From assembly GCA_963797015.1 (NCBI GenBank), contig CAWCNV010000001.1:248001-312000 (forward strand): DNA of 64,000 nt. The letters run 5' to 3'. The notes under the pieces were generated by a model. The model was given only the letters and a program-made list of their open reading frames with translations, did not search any database and was not told the DNA's origin. The translations under genes and the position numbers were made by a program. Below are positions 27,888 to 36,747 of this stretch, one piece after another. Position 1 is the stretch's first letter. The number at the start of each line of letters is the position of its first letter. The stretch is from JBBPZA01 sp963797015 (GTDB taxonomy: Bacteria > Actinomycetota > Thermoleophilia > Solirubrobacterales > Solirubrobacteraceae).

Positions 27888-28019
27888 TCACCTACCACGA
27901 GAGGGAGCTCCACGGAGACGCCACCCGGGAGATTCACCGGGACGATCAACTGGGTTCAGCTGGACCTCGGGGATGACACGCGCGGCCATCTCGACCCCGA
28001 GCACGCCATGAGAGTCGCG
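27888..28019 (+). pseudogene. Remnant of an arylsulfatase C-terminus
   Basis: Reading the frame through 27933 gives PPGRFTGTINWVQLDLGDD, then GHLDPEHAMRVA. This closely resembles the end of actinobacterial arylsulfatases (pattern F-TG-x-V/I-x-WVQIDLGDD...DHL..PEERLRVAMARQ). No start, no sulfatase Cys motif and no upstream domain are present, because the cyclase gene ends directly before. The remnant lies about 75 bp from the gene for the formylglycine-generating enzyme that would have activated the sulfatase. Recognition is from memory of the family and should be confirmed by search. Confidence 0.5.
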
Positions 28020-28094
28020 AAGTCGCTGCGATGGCCGACTCAGCGAACAGCTACAGCGGATCTCCGGACCGATCTGGAGAGCGATGGGCGCGGG

Positions 28095-29069
28095 CTAGTA
28101 CAGCTCCGCTGTCAGCGAGCCGGCGCCGGGGCGGACCACGCAGCGCAGGCCGATGTGGCTCGTCGAGGTATCGACCATCTCGGGTGAGCGCGCGGCCGGC
28201 CGGTAGCGCAGGCAGTAGTCGGGCGAGCACAGATGCGAGCCGCCCTTGATGACCTTGCGTGGAATGCGGCTCCCGGGTTGAGTGGGATCGAAGCTCTGCT
28301 CGCGGGCGCCGCGCGGGTTCTCGGGCGCGCAGCACGGCTTGGACGGCTCGCCCTCAGGACGCGGCACGAACCAGTCGCTCGTCCATTCCCAGACGTTGCC
28401 GGCCATGTCGGCGAGGCCGTAGCCGTTGGCCGGGAAGCTCCCGACCGGCGAGGTGCGCAGCCACCCGTCGGGGAGCGTGTTGTGCCACGGGAAGCGCCCG
28501 TGCCAGGTGTTGGCCAGCGGCCGCGCCGCGTCGTGGTCATTGTCGCCCCACGTGAAGGCGGCGCCCTCGAGCCCACCGCGCGCCGCGTACTCCCATTCGG
28601 CTTCGGTCGGCAGCGCGGCGCCTGCCCACGCGGCGTAGGCCGCGGCGTCCTCGTGGGCGACGTGGACGACGGGGTGGTCGTCCAGTCCGGCCAGGTCGCT
28701 GCCCGGGCCGAACGGGTTGCACCAGCGGGCACCGGGGATGTAGGCCCACCAGCGACTGTAGTCGTCGAGAGGGACCGGGCCAGGGGTGCCGTGGAAGACG
28801 ACCGACCCAGGCACGAGCGCATCCGCCGGTACGCCCGGATAGGCCTCCGGGTCGAGTGGCCGCTCGGCCACGGTCTCGTAACCCGTGTCCGCCACGAAGC
28901 GCTCGAACTGCGCGTTTGTGACCGGATGCAGGTCGATCCAGAAGCCGTCAACCCGCACGCGGCGGACCGGAGCCTCGTCGGGATAGAAGTCCTCCGAGCC
29001 CATCTCGAAAACGCCGCCGTCGATCCATTTCATGTCTCGGCGGGACGCGGCCGCGACGCGTTCAGTCAT
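28095..29069 (-). CDS. Formylglycine-generating enzyme (SUMF1-type)
   Basis: A 324-residue FGE-sulfatase domain protein. It converts the active-site Cys of sulfatases to formylglycine. The whole fold is present: WIDGGVFEMGSEDFYPDE, LPTEAEWEYAARGG (about residues 150-163), ADMAGNVWEWTSDW and the copper-binding catalytic Cys pair in GGSHLCSPDYCLRYRPAAR (C-x4-C, about residues 280-285). It therefore looks active. No intact sulfatase lies in the window; a sulfatase remnant lies just downstream. ATG 29069 follows a -10-like GACAAT by only 6 nt, so the transcript is probably leaderless. Confidence 0.93.
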   Translation of the reverse strand: MTERVAAASRRDMKWIDGGVFEMGSEDFYPDEAPVRRVRVDGFWIDLHPVTNAQFERFVADTGYETVAERPLDPEAYPGVPADALVPGSVVFHGTPGPVPLDDYSRWWAYIPGARWCNPFGPGSDLAGLDDHPVVHVAHEDAAAYAAWAGAALPTEAEWEYAARGGLEGAAFTWGDNDHDAARPLANTWHGRFPWHNTLPDGWLRTSPVGSFPANGYGLADMAGNVWEWTSDWFVPRPEGEPSKPCCAPENPRGAREQSFDPTQPGSRIPRKVIKGGSHLCSPDYCLRYRPAARSPEMVDTSTSHIGLRCVVRPGAGSLTAELY

Positions 29070-29075
29070 GCGCTC

Positions 29076-29121
29076 ATTGTCCCCTGACTGACCCGCGGCG
29101 CGATCATCCGATCGGGGTGAT
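29076..29121 (-). promoter_or_regulatory. Operator copy B plus -10 element, formylglycine-generating enzyme promoter
   Basis: Inverted repeat ATCATCC-GATCG-GGGTGAT (29103-29121). On the minus strand a GACAAT hexamer (29076-29081) follows after a 21-nt spacer. The ATG (29069) comes 6 nt later, which would place the transcription start at or next to the start codon. The same hexamer, six-base gap and start-codon layout recurs at copy C. Confidence 0.65.
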
Positions 29122-29166
29122 GCCGCGGATCGAGGACCTTCCGTTCGCGAAGCTCGAGCCGCTCGC

Positions 29167-30825
29167 TCAGGCGGCGACGTCTGCGGGCTCGGGCGGGCCG
29201 CGCTCACCGGCAGCCTCCGACCCGGGCTGGCGCGTCGGTATGCGACCGGAGAAGAACAGCGCCAGGGCGGCGACCAGCGCGATGACCGCGAGCGCGGTGC
29301 GCAGAGCGCGCAGCCGCGCCTTGGCGTTCTCGTCGACGATCGCCGACGCCGTCGTGCCCGTCACCCCGTTCTTCTCGAGCGCCGACTTCAGATCGGAGTC
29401 GGAGAGGAAGGGAACGCCGCTGGAGAGCTGCACGTCGGCCTTCTGCTTGACCTCTGCCGGGACGGCCGGGTTCTCCTTGATGCCCGCGATGAGCGTCGCG
29501 GTGAGGCTCGCGATCAAGACAGAGCCCGCAAGCGCGGTCCCCAGCGAAGCGCCGATGTTGGTGGCGGTGTTCTGCAGGCCGCCGACCTCCGGGCTCAGCT
29601 CGTCGGGAACGGCCGACACGGTCACGCTCCCGAGCTGGGAGGCCAGGGCGCCGATCCCCAGTCCGAGCAGCAGCAGCGGCACCGTCACGGCCTCGGCCGA
29701 GGCCTGCTCGTCCAGCGCGGCCAGCAGCACCACGGTCCCCGCGAGCATCGCTACCAGCCCGAGCCTCACGACACGGCGTGGATTCGCGTCGGGGCGAAAG
29801 CGCGGTATGCCCGCAGCCGCGAGCAGCAGCGTGATCGAGAGCGGCAGGATGCGGACGCCGGTGTCGATCGCCGACAGCCCCAGCGCGACTGACAGGAACA
29901 GCGGCACCACGAAGAACACGCCCGACTGGATGAAGTACTGGAAGAAGAACATCTCCAGGCCGCCGACGAGCTGGACGTTGCGGAACATCGACGGCTTCAC
30001 GAGCGGCTCGGCGTCGCGCGCCTCCAGGCGCGATTCCCAGCTGAAGAACAGCCACAGCACGAAAAGCCCGCCGAGGATCAGCCACAGCACCGCGGAGAGC
30101 CCGAACAGCTCCGGCGCATCCGGCTTGGGTGCGACCCATCCCCAGACGCTCGAGCGCAGCACCCCGAACACGGCGATGCCAAGTCCGGCTGCAGAGAGCA
30201 CGACCCCGACCAGGTCGATGTGGGGGCGCTTCCCTGGAGCCTCGTCCTTTATCCGGCGGGTCAGGACGAGGATCGCGAGCACGATCAGCACCTCCCCGGC
30301 GAACACCAGCCGCCAGCTGAGGTAGGTGGTGAACAGCCCGCCGATGACCGGCCCGACGGCGACCGCGATGGCCCCCGCGGCCATCACCAGCCCGTACGCG
30401 CGCGGCCGGTCCGCGCGGCCCGAAGTTGGCGGCCACAAGGGCGACGATCGCCGGCAGGATCAGCGCGGCGCCGATCCCCTCGAGGAACGACCAGCCGATG
30501 AGCAGCACCGGGAGGGACGGGCGAGATCGCCGGTCGTGAAGGAGCCGGCGCCGTAGATCAGGCAGCCGATCGCGAACGCCCGCTTGCGCCCGACCAGGGC
30601 GCCGATCTTGCCGCCCGTGATCATCAGCGCCGCCATCACCAGCGTGTAGAGCGTGATCGCGGTCTGGATGCCGGTCACGTCCGTCCCGACGTCCTTGGCC
30701 ACGGTCGCGATCGCGACGTTCATCACCGAGGTGTCGAGCGTCATCAGAAACTGCCCCGCGGCGAGCGTTACCAGCACCAGCGTGGCGCCGGCCGGCGCGC
30801 GGGAATCCTCGGTCACGCGCGCCAT
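29167..30825 (-). pseudogene. MFS multidrug transporter (DHA2, 14-helix type) with two frameshifts
   Basis: The three pieces together make a normal DHA2-family drug/proton antiporter of about 550 residues. Piece one (ATG 30825, good AGGAGA site) covers helices 1-2 with QFLMTLDTSVMNVAIATVAKDVG and motif A GKIGALVGRKRAF. Near 30530 the frame shifts and continues LLIGWSFLEGIGAALILPAI. Near 30430 it shifts again to AYGLVMAAGAIAVAVGPVIGG (motif C) and runs intact to the stop at 29167, with an extracytoplasmic loop before the last helix. Two lesions within about 100 bases mean either inactivation or local sequencing error. Confidence 0.8.
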
Positions 30826-30849
30826 TCTCCTATCCGGAGCGGCGATGTG

Positions 30850-30896
30850 ATCATCCGATCGGGGTCATGCCTGCCGTCCGGCGCGGCTGGGACAGT
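30850..30896 (+). promoter_or_regulatory. Operator copy C plus -10 element, promoter of small membrane protein and K+ channel
   Basis: Inverted repeat ATCATCC-GATCG-GGGTCAT (30850-30868; the second arm has one change, TCAT for TGAT). On the plus strand a GACAGT hexamer (30891-30896) follows after 22 nt, and GTG 30903 follows 6 nt later. The operator is also 24 nt upstream of the divergent MFS start, but no good -10 lies at the standard distance on that side. Confidence 0.6.
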
Positions 30897-30902
30897 CAGG
30901 GT

Positions 30903-31187
30903 GTGGGCTGTCTCTTCGTGCTCGTCGCCGGCTTCTTCCCGCGCGTCGCGCTGGTGATCGTGTGGATCGCCACCGACCTGGTCGACCGTGCCTTCAGCAC
31001 GTTCATCATCCCGCTGCTCGGGCTCGTCTTCCTGCCCTTCACGACGCTCGTGTTCGCGCTCGCGTGGGCGCCCGGGGTTCATCTGGGCAACGGCCGCTGG
31101 ATCTGGGTCGCGCTCGCGTTCGTGATCGAGCTCTTCGGCTACCGAGGCACCGCGAGCAGCAATCGCGAGCGCTTCGCTCGCACCTGA
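30903..31187 (+). CDS. Small membrane protein, hypothetical
   Basis: A 94-residue protein with a hydrophobic N-terminus and two further helices (about residues 1-25, 27-50 and 60-80), ending in a short charged tail. Similar short proteins with VALVIVWIATDLVDRAF and IPLLGLVFLPFTTLVFALAW are common in actinobacteria, but the function is unknown. GTG 30903 is preferred to ATG 30867 because it fits the leaderless promoter layout of operator copy C. It ends exactly where the K+ channel gene begins. Confidence 0.7.
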   Translation: MGCLFVLVAGFFPRVALVIVWIATDLVDRAFSTFIIPLLGLVFLPFTTLVFALAWAPGVHLGNGRWIWVALAFVIELFGYRGTASSNRERFART

Positions 31188-31871
31188 GTGGCGGCCTCCG
31201 GCACTCCGGCGCTGACCCCCGAGGAGGCACGCCCGGCGGGCTACCGCTACGGCGGCGTGTTCCTGATCACGCTCGTCCTGGTGGTGTTCCAGGTCGCCGC
31301 GCCGGCCGAGGACTGGGCCCGCGCGGTTTCGCTGGCGCTGGAGTCCGCCGCGCTCGTCGTCGTGCTCCTGACGTCACGGGCGCCCGGACACACCCGACGG
31401 GCGCGCGGGCTAGCCGTTGGTGCGACTGCGGTCGTCGTCGTCGCCGCTGTCGGCCTGAGTGCGGTTCCGGACAGCGTCACGTTCGTGCTCGGCGGCCTGC
31501 TGGCCGCCGCCATACCGGCGATGCTCGTGCGCGGCCTCGTCCGCCTGTTGCGCGACCACGGCGTCACGCTGCAGGCCGTGACCGGGGCGCTCGCGATCTA
31601 CCTGCTCGTGGGCTTGGTCTTCGCGTGGACGATCGCGTTCGTGTCCGTGGTCGACAGCACCCCATACTTCACGCAGGGCGAGCACGTTCCCGACGGCGTC
31701 CGGGTCTACTTCAGCTTCACCGTGCTGACCACGACCGGCTTCGGCGACTACACGGCGGCCACGTCCGTGGGCCGGGCTCTGGCGGTGGTCGAGATGCTGC
31801 TCGGCCAGCTCTACCTCGTGACCATCATCGGCGTGCTGGTGGGGAACCTGGCCGGACGCCGGCGGGCGTGA
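31188..31871 (+). CDS. Two-pore-type potassium channel family protein
   Basis: A 227-residue ion channel. Several N-terminal hydrophobic helices (about residues 20-140) precede a pore module: outer helix AVTGALAIYLLVGLVFAWTIAFV, pore loop with selectivity filter TTTGFGDY (about residues 180-187) and inner helix VVEMLLGQLYLVTIIGVLVGNL. The filter TGFGD is a usual bacterial K+ channel variant. No cytoplasmic RCK domain is present. It abuts the upstream small membrane gene with no gap, so both are probably under operator copy C. K+ flux would fit osmotic or pH stress. Confidence 0.88.
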   Translation: MAASGTPALTPEEARPAGYRYGGVFLITLVLVVFQVAAPAEDWARAVSLALESAALVVVLLTSRAPGHTRRARGLAVGATAVVVVAAVGLSAVPDSVTFVLGGLLAAAIPAMLVRGLVRLLRDHGVTLQAVTGALAIYLLVGLVFAWTIAFVSVVDSTPYFTQGEHVPDGVRVYFSFTVLTTTGFGDYTAATSVGRALAVVEMLLGQLYLVTIIGVLVGNLAGRRRA

Positions 31872-31884
31872 GCAGCTAGATCAT

Positions 31885-33294
31885 CTAGGCCCCGGCGGGA
31901 GCGGTCGCGCGGGCGTCGACGGGTGCCGCTCCGGCCGCCGGGTGCGGCTCACCCGGCGGTGCCGGCGCGATCCTCGCTCTGATCACGTAGGAGACCACCA
32001 CCGCGACGATCACCAGCGGCACCGTGTTCGTCCCGCTGGAGCCGAGCAGCACCGTGGCGAGCAGCACGGACACGATCGGCAGGCCCAGCATCGCGGTGGA
32101 CATCGCGCCGATGCCCATGGCGATCGCCGGCACCAAGTCGAGCCCGGGCAGGTGCGACGCTGCGATGCCGCCGGCGGCACCGATGAACAGCGCCGGGAAG
32201 ATCGGACCGCCGCGGAAGCTCGACAAGGACAGCGCGTAGGCGAGGCTCTTGCACAGGACCAGCAGCAGCAGGGCACCCACCGAGAAACCCGCCGCGCCGT
32301 TGATCAGCGGACCCATCTGCTCCTGTCCCGAGAACAACACGAGGCTGACGCCCTTGTCGGTTGCGGCGTCGAAGGCGATCGCCAGCCCGGCGATCGCCAG
32401 CCCCAGCACGGGCATCAGCAGGATCATCCTCGGCTCGACCAGCGGGCGGACGGCGAGCGCCAGTCGCTGGATGCCAACGCCCAGGAGCGGAGCGGCGAGC
32501 CCGATTGCGAGCGCCCACCCGAACTGCGCCACGGTGGGCGCGCCGAAGTGCGGCAGCCCCGGGATCGTGAGCGAGAAGGTCCCGAGGCCGGTCAGGTCGT
32601 CGAGGCCGATGAAGATCAGCGAGCCCACACCGGCGGCGAGCAGCCCCGGTACGAGCACCACACCCAGCATCGGACCGCCGAGGCCCGATGCCTCGAGCAG
32701 CAGGAAGGCACCCAGCAGCGGCGATCCCATCAGCGTGCTGATCGCCGCGAAGCTGCCGGCGGCTGCCATCACGGAAGCCGCCGTGGGCGGCGCATCGCGC
32801 GCGGCCAGTCGCACGGCCACGACCCCGAGACCGCTGCCGAGGGCGATCAGCGGCGCCTCGGGCCCGAGCGAGACGCCGAGCCCCAACGTGGCCAGCGCGG
32901 CCAGCGCGATCCCAGGGATGTCCTTCGGCGGGACCGGACCCGAGGCCTTGAACCCGTCGGCCGGCGAATGGCCGCCGGTCCCGGGCAGCCGGATGATCGC
33001 GAGCGCGCACAGCACGCCCGCAATGAACAGGAGCGGAAGCGGCCACCACATCGGCGCCGAGTCGAAGCCGAGGTCCTTCGGGATGCTCTCGAAGAGCCAC
33101 TTCTGGAGCTCGTCGACGAGGTAGAGGAAGCCGTAGGCGATCGCCGACACCGGCACGCCGATCAGCGCCGCGAGCACGAGCAGCTGCACGTAGGCGCGCG
33201 ACCGGAGCAGCGCGACCGGATCGGGCGGCGGCGCAGCGGGCGCGCCGCCTGCGCCAGGCGCGTCTCGCTCGGGCGGGCTGGGTGGAGCGCTCAT
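31885..33294 (-). CDS. ClC-type chloride channel/antiporter
   Basis: A 469-residue ClC protein with the expected hydrophobic pattern. The three anion-site loops appear as GTGGHSPADG (in place of GSGIPE), GVSLGPEAPLIALGSG with the gating Glu (about residue 145) and GGPIFPALFIGAAGG (about 365). Both termini are Pro/Ala-rich and cytoplasmic. Bacterial members often exchange 2 Cl- for 1 H+ and support extreme acid resistance. The proton-side Glu could not be placed, so channel or antiporter is open. Divergent from the zwf operon, with operator copy D in between. Confidence 0.9.
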   Translation of the reverse strand: MSAPPSPPERDAPGAGGAPAAPPPDPVALLRSRAYVQLLVLAALIGVPVSAIAYGFLYLVDELQKWLFESIPKDLGFDSAPMWWPLPLLFIAGVLCALAIIRLPGTGGHSPADGFKASGPVPPKDIPGIALAALATLGLGVSLGPEAPLIALGSGLGVVAVRLAARDAPPTAASVMAAAGSFAAISTLMGSPLLGAFLLLEASGLGGPMLGVVLVPGLLAAGVGSLIFIGLDDLTGLGTFSLTIPGLPHFGAPTVAQFGWALAIGLAAPLLGVGIQRLALAVRPLVEPRMILLMPVLGLAIAGLAIAFDAATDKGVSLVLFSGQEQMGPLINGAAGFSVGALLLLVLCKSLAYALSLSSFRGGPIFPALFIGAAGGIAASHLPGLDLVPAIAMGIGAMSTAMLGLPIVSVLLATVLLGSSGTNTVPLVIVAVVVSYVIRARIAPAPPGEPHPAAGAAPVDARATAPAGA

Positions 33295-33350
33295 CGGGGA
33301 AGGGTGAGCCTAAGGCAGCGGGTCGCCCGCCGGTATGAAGCAAGGACCAT

Positions 33351-33396
33351 TTCACCCAGGACGGGTGATGCCTGTGTAGGGTCGGCGTCGCACAAT
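33351..33396 (+). promoter_or_regulatory. Operator copy D plus -10 element, zwf operon promoter
   Basis: Inverted repeat TTCACCC-AGGAC-GGGTGAT (33351-33369), then a 21-nt spacer and a CACAAT hexamer (33391-33396) on the plus strand, 37 nt upstream of the zwf ATG. An alternative -10, TAGGGT (33377-33382), is too close to the operator. The repeat also lies 56 nt upstream of the divergent ClC gene and might affect it. Confidence 0.6.
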
Positions 33397-33433
33397 CGAC
33401 CCACCAGGCGTCCAAGCCGACCGAAGGGGATGC

Positions 33434-34858
33434 ATGAGCACAGCGGTTGAACCCCGTGCGGGTGCGGCGGCGAGCGATACGCGGCCCGCTGACGTGCTGG
33501 TCGTGTTCGGCATCACCGGCGATCTCGCCAAGGTGATGACCTTCCACTCGCTCTACCGCCTCGAGCGCCGCGGTCTTCTGGACTGCCCGATCGTCGGCGT
33601 CGCAGCGGACGACTGGACGCTCGACGACCTGCGCGAGCGCGCGCGGAGCGCGATCGAGGCGACCGGCGAGTCCATCGACGACGCTGTCTTCGAGCGCTTC
33701 ATCGGGCGCTTCTCCTACCTGAGCGGTGACTTCTCAGACGCCGGCACCTACGCGAGCGTCGCGAAGGCGATCGGCGACGCCCGCAGCCCGGTGTTCTATC
33801 TCGAGATACCGCCGTCGCTGTTCGGCATGGTCATCAAGGGGCTGTCCGAGGCCGGGTTGACGAAGAACGCGCGCGTAGTGGTTGAAAAGCCGTTCGGCCA
33901 TGACCTGGAATCGGCCCGCGCGCTGGCCGACGAGATCCACCAGTACCTCGACGAGGACCAGCTGTTCCGCATCGACCACTTTCTCGGGAAGATGGGCCTC
34001 GACGAGATCCTCTACCTGCGGTTCGCGAACGCGATGTTCGAGCCGATCTGGAATCGCAACTACCTCGAGTACGTAGAGATCACGATGGCCGAGGCCTTCG
34101 GCGTTGAGGATCGCGGACACTTCTACGACCCGGTCGGCGCGCTTCGCGACGTGGTCGTCAACCACCTGATGCAGGTGGTTGCGGCGGCCGCGATGGAGCC
34201 GCCGTCCAGCAACGACGCGAAGGTCCTCAAGGACGCGCTCGTGTCCGTCTACCGGGCGATGCCCGACGCCGACCCTTCGCACTATGTTCGCGGACAGTAC
34301 GAGGGCTACCGTGAGATCGAAGGGGTGGCTCCCGACTCTACGACCGAGACCTATGCGGCTCTGCGCCTGGACATAGACAACTGGCGCTGGTCCGGTGTGC
34401 CGTTCTTCATCCGCACCGGCAAGGACCTGCCGGTGACCCAGACCGAGCTGCGGCTGGTGTTCAAGCACCCACCGCGGCTGGGCTTCAACCTGGCCCGCCG
34501 CCCCGAGCCCGACCAGCTCGTGGTCAGGCTGGACCCGAGCACCGGCATCCGGATGCTTGTCGAGGCCAAGTGCGCCGACATCGCGGTCCCCGAGCAGGTC
34601 ACCATGGACGTGGAGTTCGCAGAGCAGGGGGGCGAGGGGGCGACCCCCTACGAGGTGCTACTGCACGCGGCGATGCTGGGCGACAGCAAGCGCTTCACGC
34701 GTCAGGACGGCGTCGAGCAGACCTGGCGCATCATGCAGCCGCTGCTGGACCATCCGCCCGAGGTGCATCCCTACGCCAAGGGCTCGTGGGGCCCGGGGGA
34801 GGCCGAGCGGCTTCTCGCGGGCCACGGCACCTGGCGCGGCCCCTGGATCGGGGAATGA
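33434..34858 (+). CDS. zwf: Glucose-6-phosphate 1-dehydrogenase
   Basis: First enzyme of the oxidative pentose phosphate pathway, giving NADPH (or NADH) and 6-phosphogluconolactone. The 474-residue product shows the dinucleotide loop VVFGITGDLAKVM (a GASGDLA variant, about residues 23-35), VVVEKPFGHD and the substrate motif RIDHFLGK with the catalytic His (about 178-185). The start ATG 33434 has GAAGGGG upstream. The stop overlaps the GH15 gene (ATGA), beginning a run of tightly packed genes to 44155. Confidence 0.95.
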   Translation: MSTAVEPRAGAAASDTRPADVLVVFGITGDLAKVMTFHSLYRLERRGLLDCPIVGVAADDWTLDDLRERARSAIEATGESIDDAVFERFIGRFSYLSGDFSDAGTYASVAKAIGDARSPVFYLEIPPSLFGMVIKGLSEAGLTKNARVVVEKPFGHDLESARALADEIHQYLDEDQLFRIDHFLGKMGLDEILYLRFANAMFEPIWNRNYLEYVEITMAEAFGVEDRGHFYDPVGALRDVVVNHLMQVVAAAAMEPPSSNDAKVLKDALVSVYRAMPDADPSHYVRGQYEGYREIEGVAPDSTTETYAALRLDIDNWRWSGVPFFIRTGKDLPVTQTELRLVFKHPPRLGFNLARRPEPDQLVVRLDPSTGIRMLVEAKCADIAVPEQVTMDVEFAEQGGEGATPYEVLLHAAMLGDSKRFTRQDGVEQTWRIMQPLLDHPPEVHPYAKGSWGPGEAERLLAGHGTWRGPWIGE

Positions 34859-36747
34859 CCGCCGTGCCCGACGCCGCCTCCCAGCCCCAGAGCGCCGCCG
34901 CTCCGTCGTCGTTCCCGCCGATCGCCGACTACGCGTTCCTGTCCAACTGCCACACGGGCGCGCTGGTCGCGCCCGACGGGGCGATCGACTGGCTGTGCGT
35001 GCCGCGCTTCGACGCGCCCAGCGTGTTCGGAACGCTGCTCGATCGCCAGGCCGGCGCCTTCCGGCTCGGGCCGTTCGGGATCGGCGTCCCGGCGGCGCGG
35101 GTCTACGAGCCCGGCACGAATACCCTGCTCACGACCTGGCACACGCCCACCGGCTGGATCATGGTCCGCGACGCGCTGACGATGGGGCCCGAGCACGGTG
35201 AGGACCGGATAACGCCTCACACGCGCCCGCCGGCTGACGAGGACGCCGATCACATGCTGGTGCGGTTGGTCCTGTGCCTGGAGGGCGAGGTCGACGTGGA
35301 GATGATCTGCGAGCCCGTGTTCGACTACGGCCGCACTCCCGCCGACTGGTCGCTCGTCGACGGCCGCCACACGGCCGACGCGACGGGCGACGGCCTGACG
35401 ATCCGGCTCCAGAGCAGCATGCCGCTCGGTATCGAGGGCGACTGGGTCCGTGGCCGCCATCTGCTGCGGAAGGGCGAGCAGCTCTTCTGCTCGCTGTCGT
35501 GGGCGGAGGAGCTCGTGTCGCCCCAGACCGTCGACGAGGCCAACGAGCGTCTCGCGGCCACGACGCGCTACTGGCGCGGCTGGCACGGGCGGGCGCGCCT
35601 GCCCGACCACCGCTACCGCGAGGCCGTCGAGCGCTCGACGCTCACGATCAAGGGCCTGACCTACATGCCGACCGGAGCGACTGTCGCGGCGCTGACCACG
35701 TCGCTGCCCGAGACGCCCGGCGGCGAGCGCAACTGGGACTACCGCTTCACCTGGATGCGGGACTCGACGTTCACGCTCCAGGCGCTCCACTTCCTCAACC
35801 TGGACTGGGAGGCCGACGAGTTCATGCAGTTCGTCGCGGACCTCGAGCCCAACGAGGACGGGGCGCTGCAGATCATGTACGGGATCGACGGCCGCCGCGA
35901 TCTCACCGAGTCGACGCGCGACGACCTCTCGGGCTACGCCGGCGCCAAGCCGGTGCGGGTCGGCAACGGGGCCTTCGATCAGCGTCAGAACGACGTGTTC
36001 GGCGCGGTGCTCGACTCGATTCTGCTCCACACCCGGCGCAGCGATCGCCTTCCCCGCCGACTGTGGCCGATCGTGCAGAGTCAGGCCAAGTGCGCGACGG
36101 CTGTGTGGCAAAACCCGGACCAGGGCATCTGGGAGGCGCGCGGGGAGCCCCAGCACTACGTGAGCTCGAAGCTGATGTGCTGGGTGGCGCTGGATCGGGC
36201 GGCCAGGCTGGCGGACATCCGCGGCAACCCCGAGCTGCAGAAGGAGTGGCAGGCGACGGCCGACGAGATCAAGGCCGACATCCTCGAGCACGGGGTGAGG
36301 GACGGCGTCCTGCGTCAGCACTACGACACCGAGGCGCTCGACGCCTCGACGCTGCTGGCCGCGATCTTCGGCTTCCTGCCCGCCGGCGACAAGGTGCTGC
36401 GCGCCTCGGTGGAGGCGATCGCCAACGACCTGACCGAGGACGGCTTCGTGCTGCGCTACAAGACCGGCGAGACCGACGACGGCATGTCCGGCAAGGAGGG
36501 CAGCTTCCTGATCTGCTCGTTCTGGCTGGTCTCGGGACTGGCGATAGTGGGCGAGATGCAGCGCGCCCGCGACCTGATGGAGCGGCTGCTGCGCGTGGCC
36601 TCGCCGCTCGGCCTGTTCGCCGAGGAGTTCGACACCAGCACGGCCCGCCATCTGGGCAACTTCCCCCAGGCCTTCTCGCACCTCGCGCTGATCGAGGCGG
36701 CGGCGCGAATCATCCTCTCCGAGCGGTTGCAGGAGTACACGCAGTGA
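34855..36747 (+). CDS. GH15 glycoside hydrolase (trehalase/glucoamylase-like)
   Basis: A 630-residue protein with the N-terminal beta-sandwich 'trehalase-like' domain (IADYAFLSNCHTGALV, DGAIDWLCVPRFDAPSVFG; about residues 20-280) and an (alpha/alpha)6 GH15 catalytic domain. The latter shows NWDYRFTWMRDSTFTLQA (about 300-317), the likely general acid Glu in GIWEARGE (about 425) and the general base Glu in GLFAEEFD (about 590). No signal peptide, so it acts on an internal sugar. The resemblance is to actinobacterial GH15 trehalases, which would release glucose from stored trehalose; maltooligosaccharides are the alternative. ATGA overlap with zwf, GTGA overlap with the GMC gene. Confidence 0.88.
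   Translation: MTAVPDAASQPQSAAAPSSFPPIADYAFLSNCHTGALVAPDGAIDWLCVPRFDAPSVFGTLLDRQAGAFRLGPFGIGVPAARVYEPGTNTLLTTWHTPTGWIMVRDALTMGPEHGEDRITPHTRPPADEDADHMLVRLVLCLEGEVDVEMICEPVFDYGRTPADWSLVDGRHTADATGDGLTIRLQSSMPLGIEGDWVRGRHLLRKGEQLFCSLSWAEELVSPQTVDEANERLAATTRYWRGWHGRARLPDHRYREAVERSTLTIKGLTYMPTGATVAALTTSLPETPGGERNWDYRFTWMRDSTFTLQALHFLNLDWEADEFMQFVADLEPNEDGALQIMYGIDGRRDLTESTRDDLSGYAGAKPVRVGNGAFDQRQNDVFGAVLDSILLHTRRSDRLPRRLWPIVQSQAKCATAVWQNPDQGIWEARGEPQHYVSSKLMCWVALDRAARLADIRGNPELQKEWQATADEIKADILEHGVRDGVLRQHYDTEALDASTLLAAIFGFLPAGDKVLRASVEAIANDLTEDGFVLRYKTGETDDGMSGKEGSFLICSFWLVSGLAIVGEMQRARDLMERLLRVASPLGLFAEEFDTSTARHLGNFPQAFSHLALIEAAARIILSERLQEYTQ

Noticed and set aside
30823..30868. Operator copy C as the promoter of the MFS gene on the minus strand
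   Set aside because: No -10-like hexamer lies at the 21-23 nt distance used by all other copies; the plus-strand direction fits exactly.
31876..31888. Palindrome CTAGAT-C-ATCTAG at the end of the K+ channel gene
   Set aside because: Only six base pairs with a one-base centre, overlapping the ClC stop codon; too short and AT-rich for a convincing terminator.
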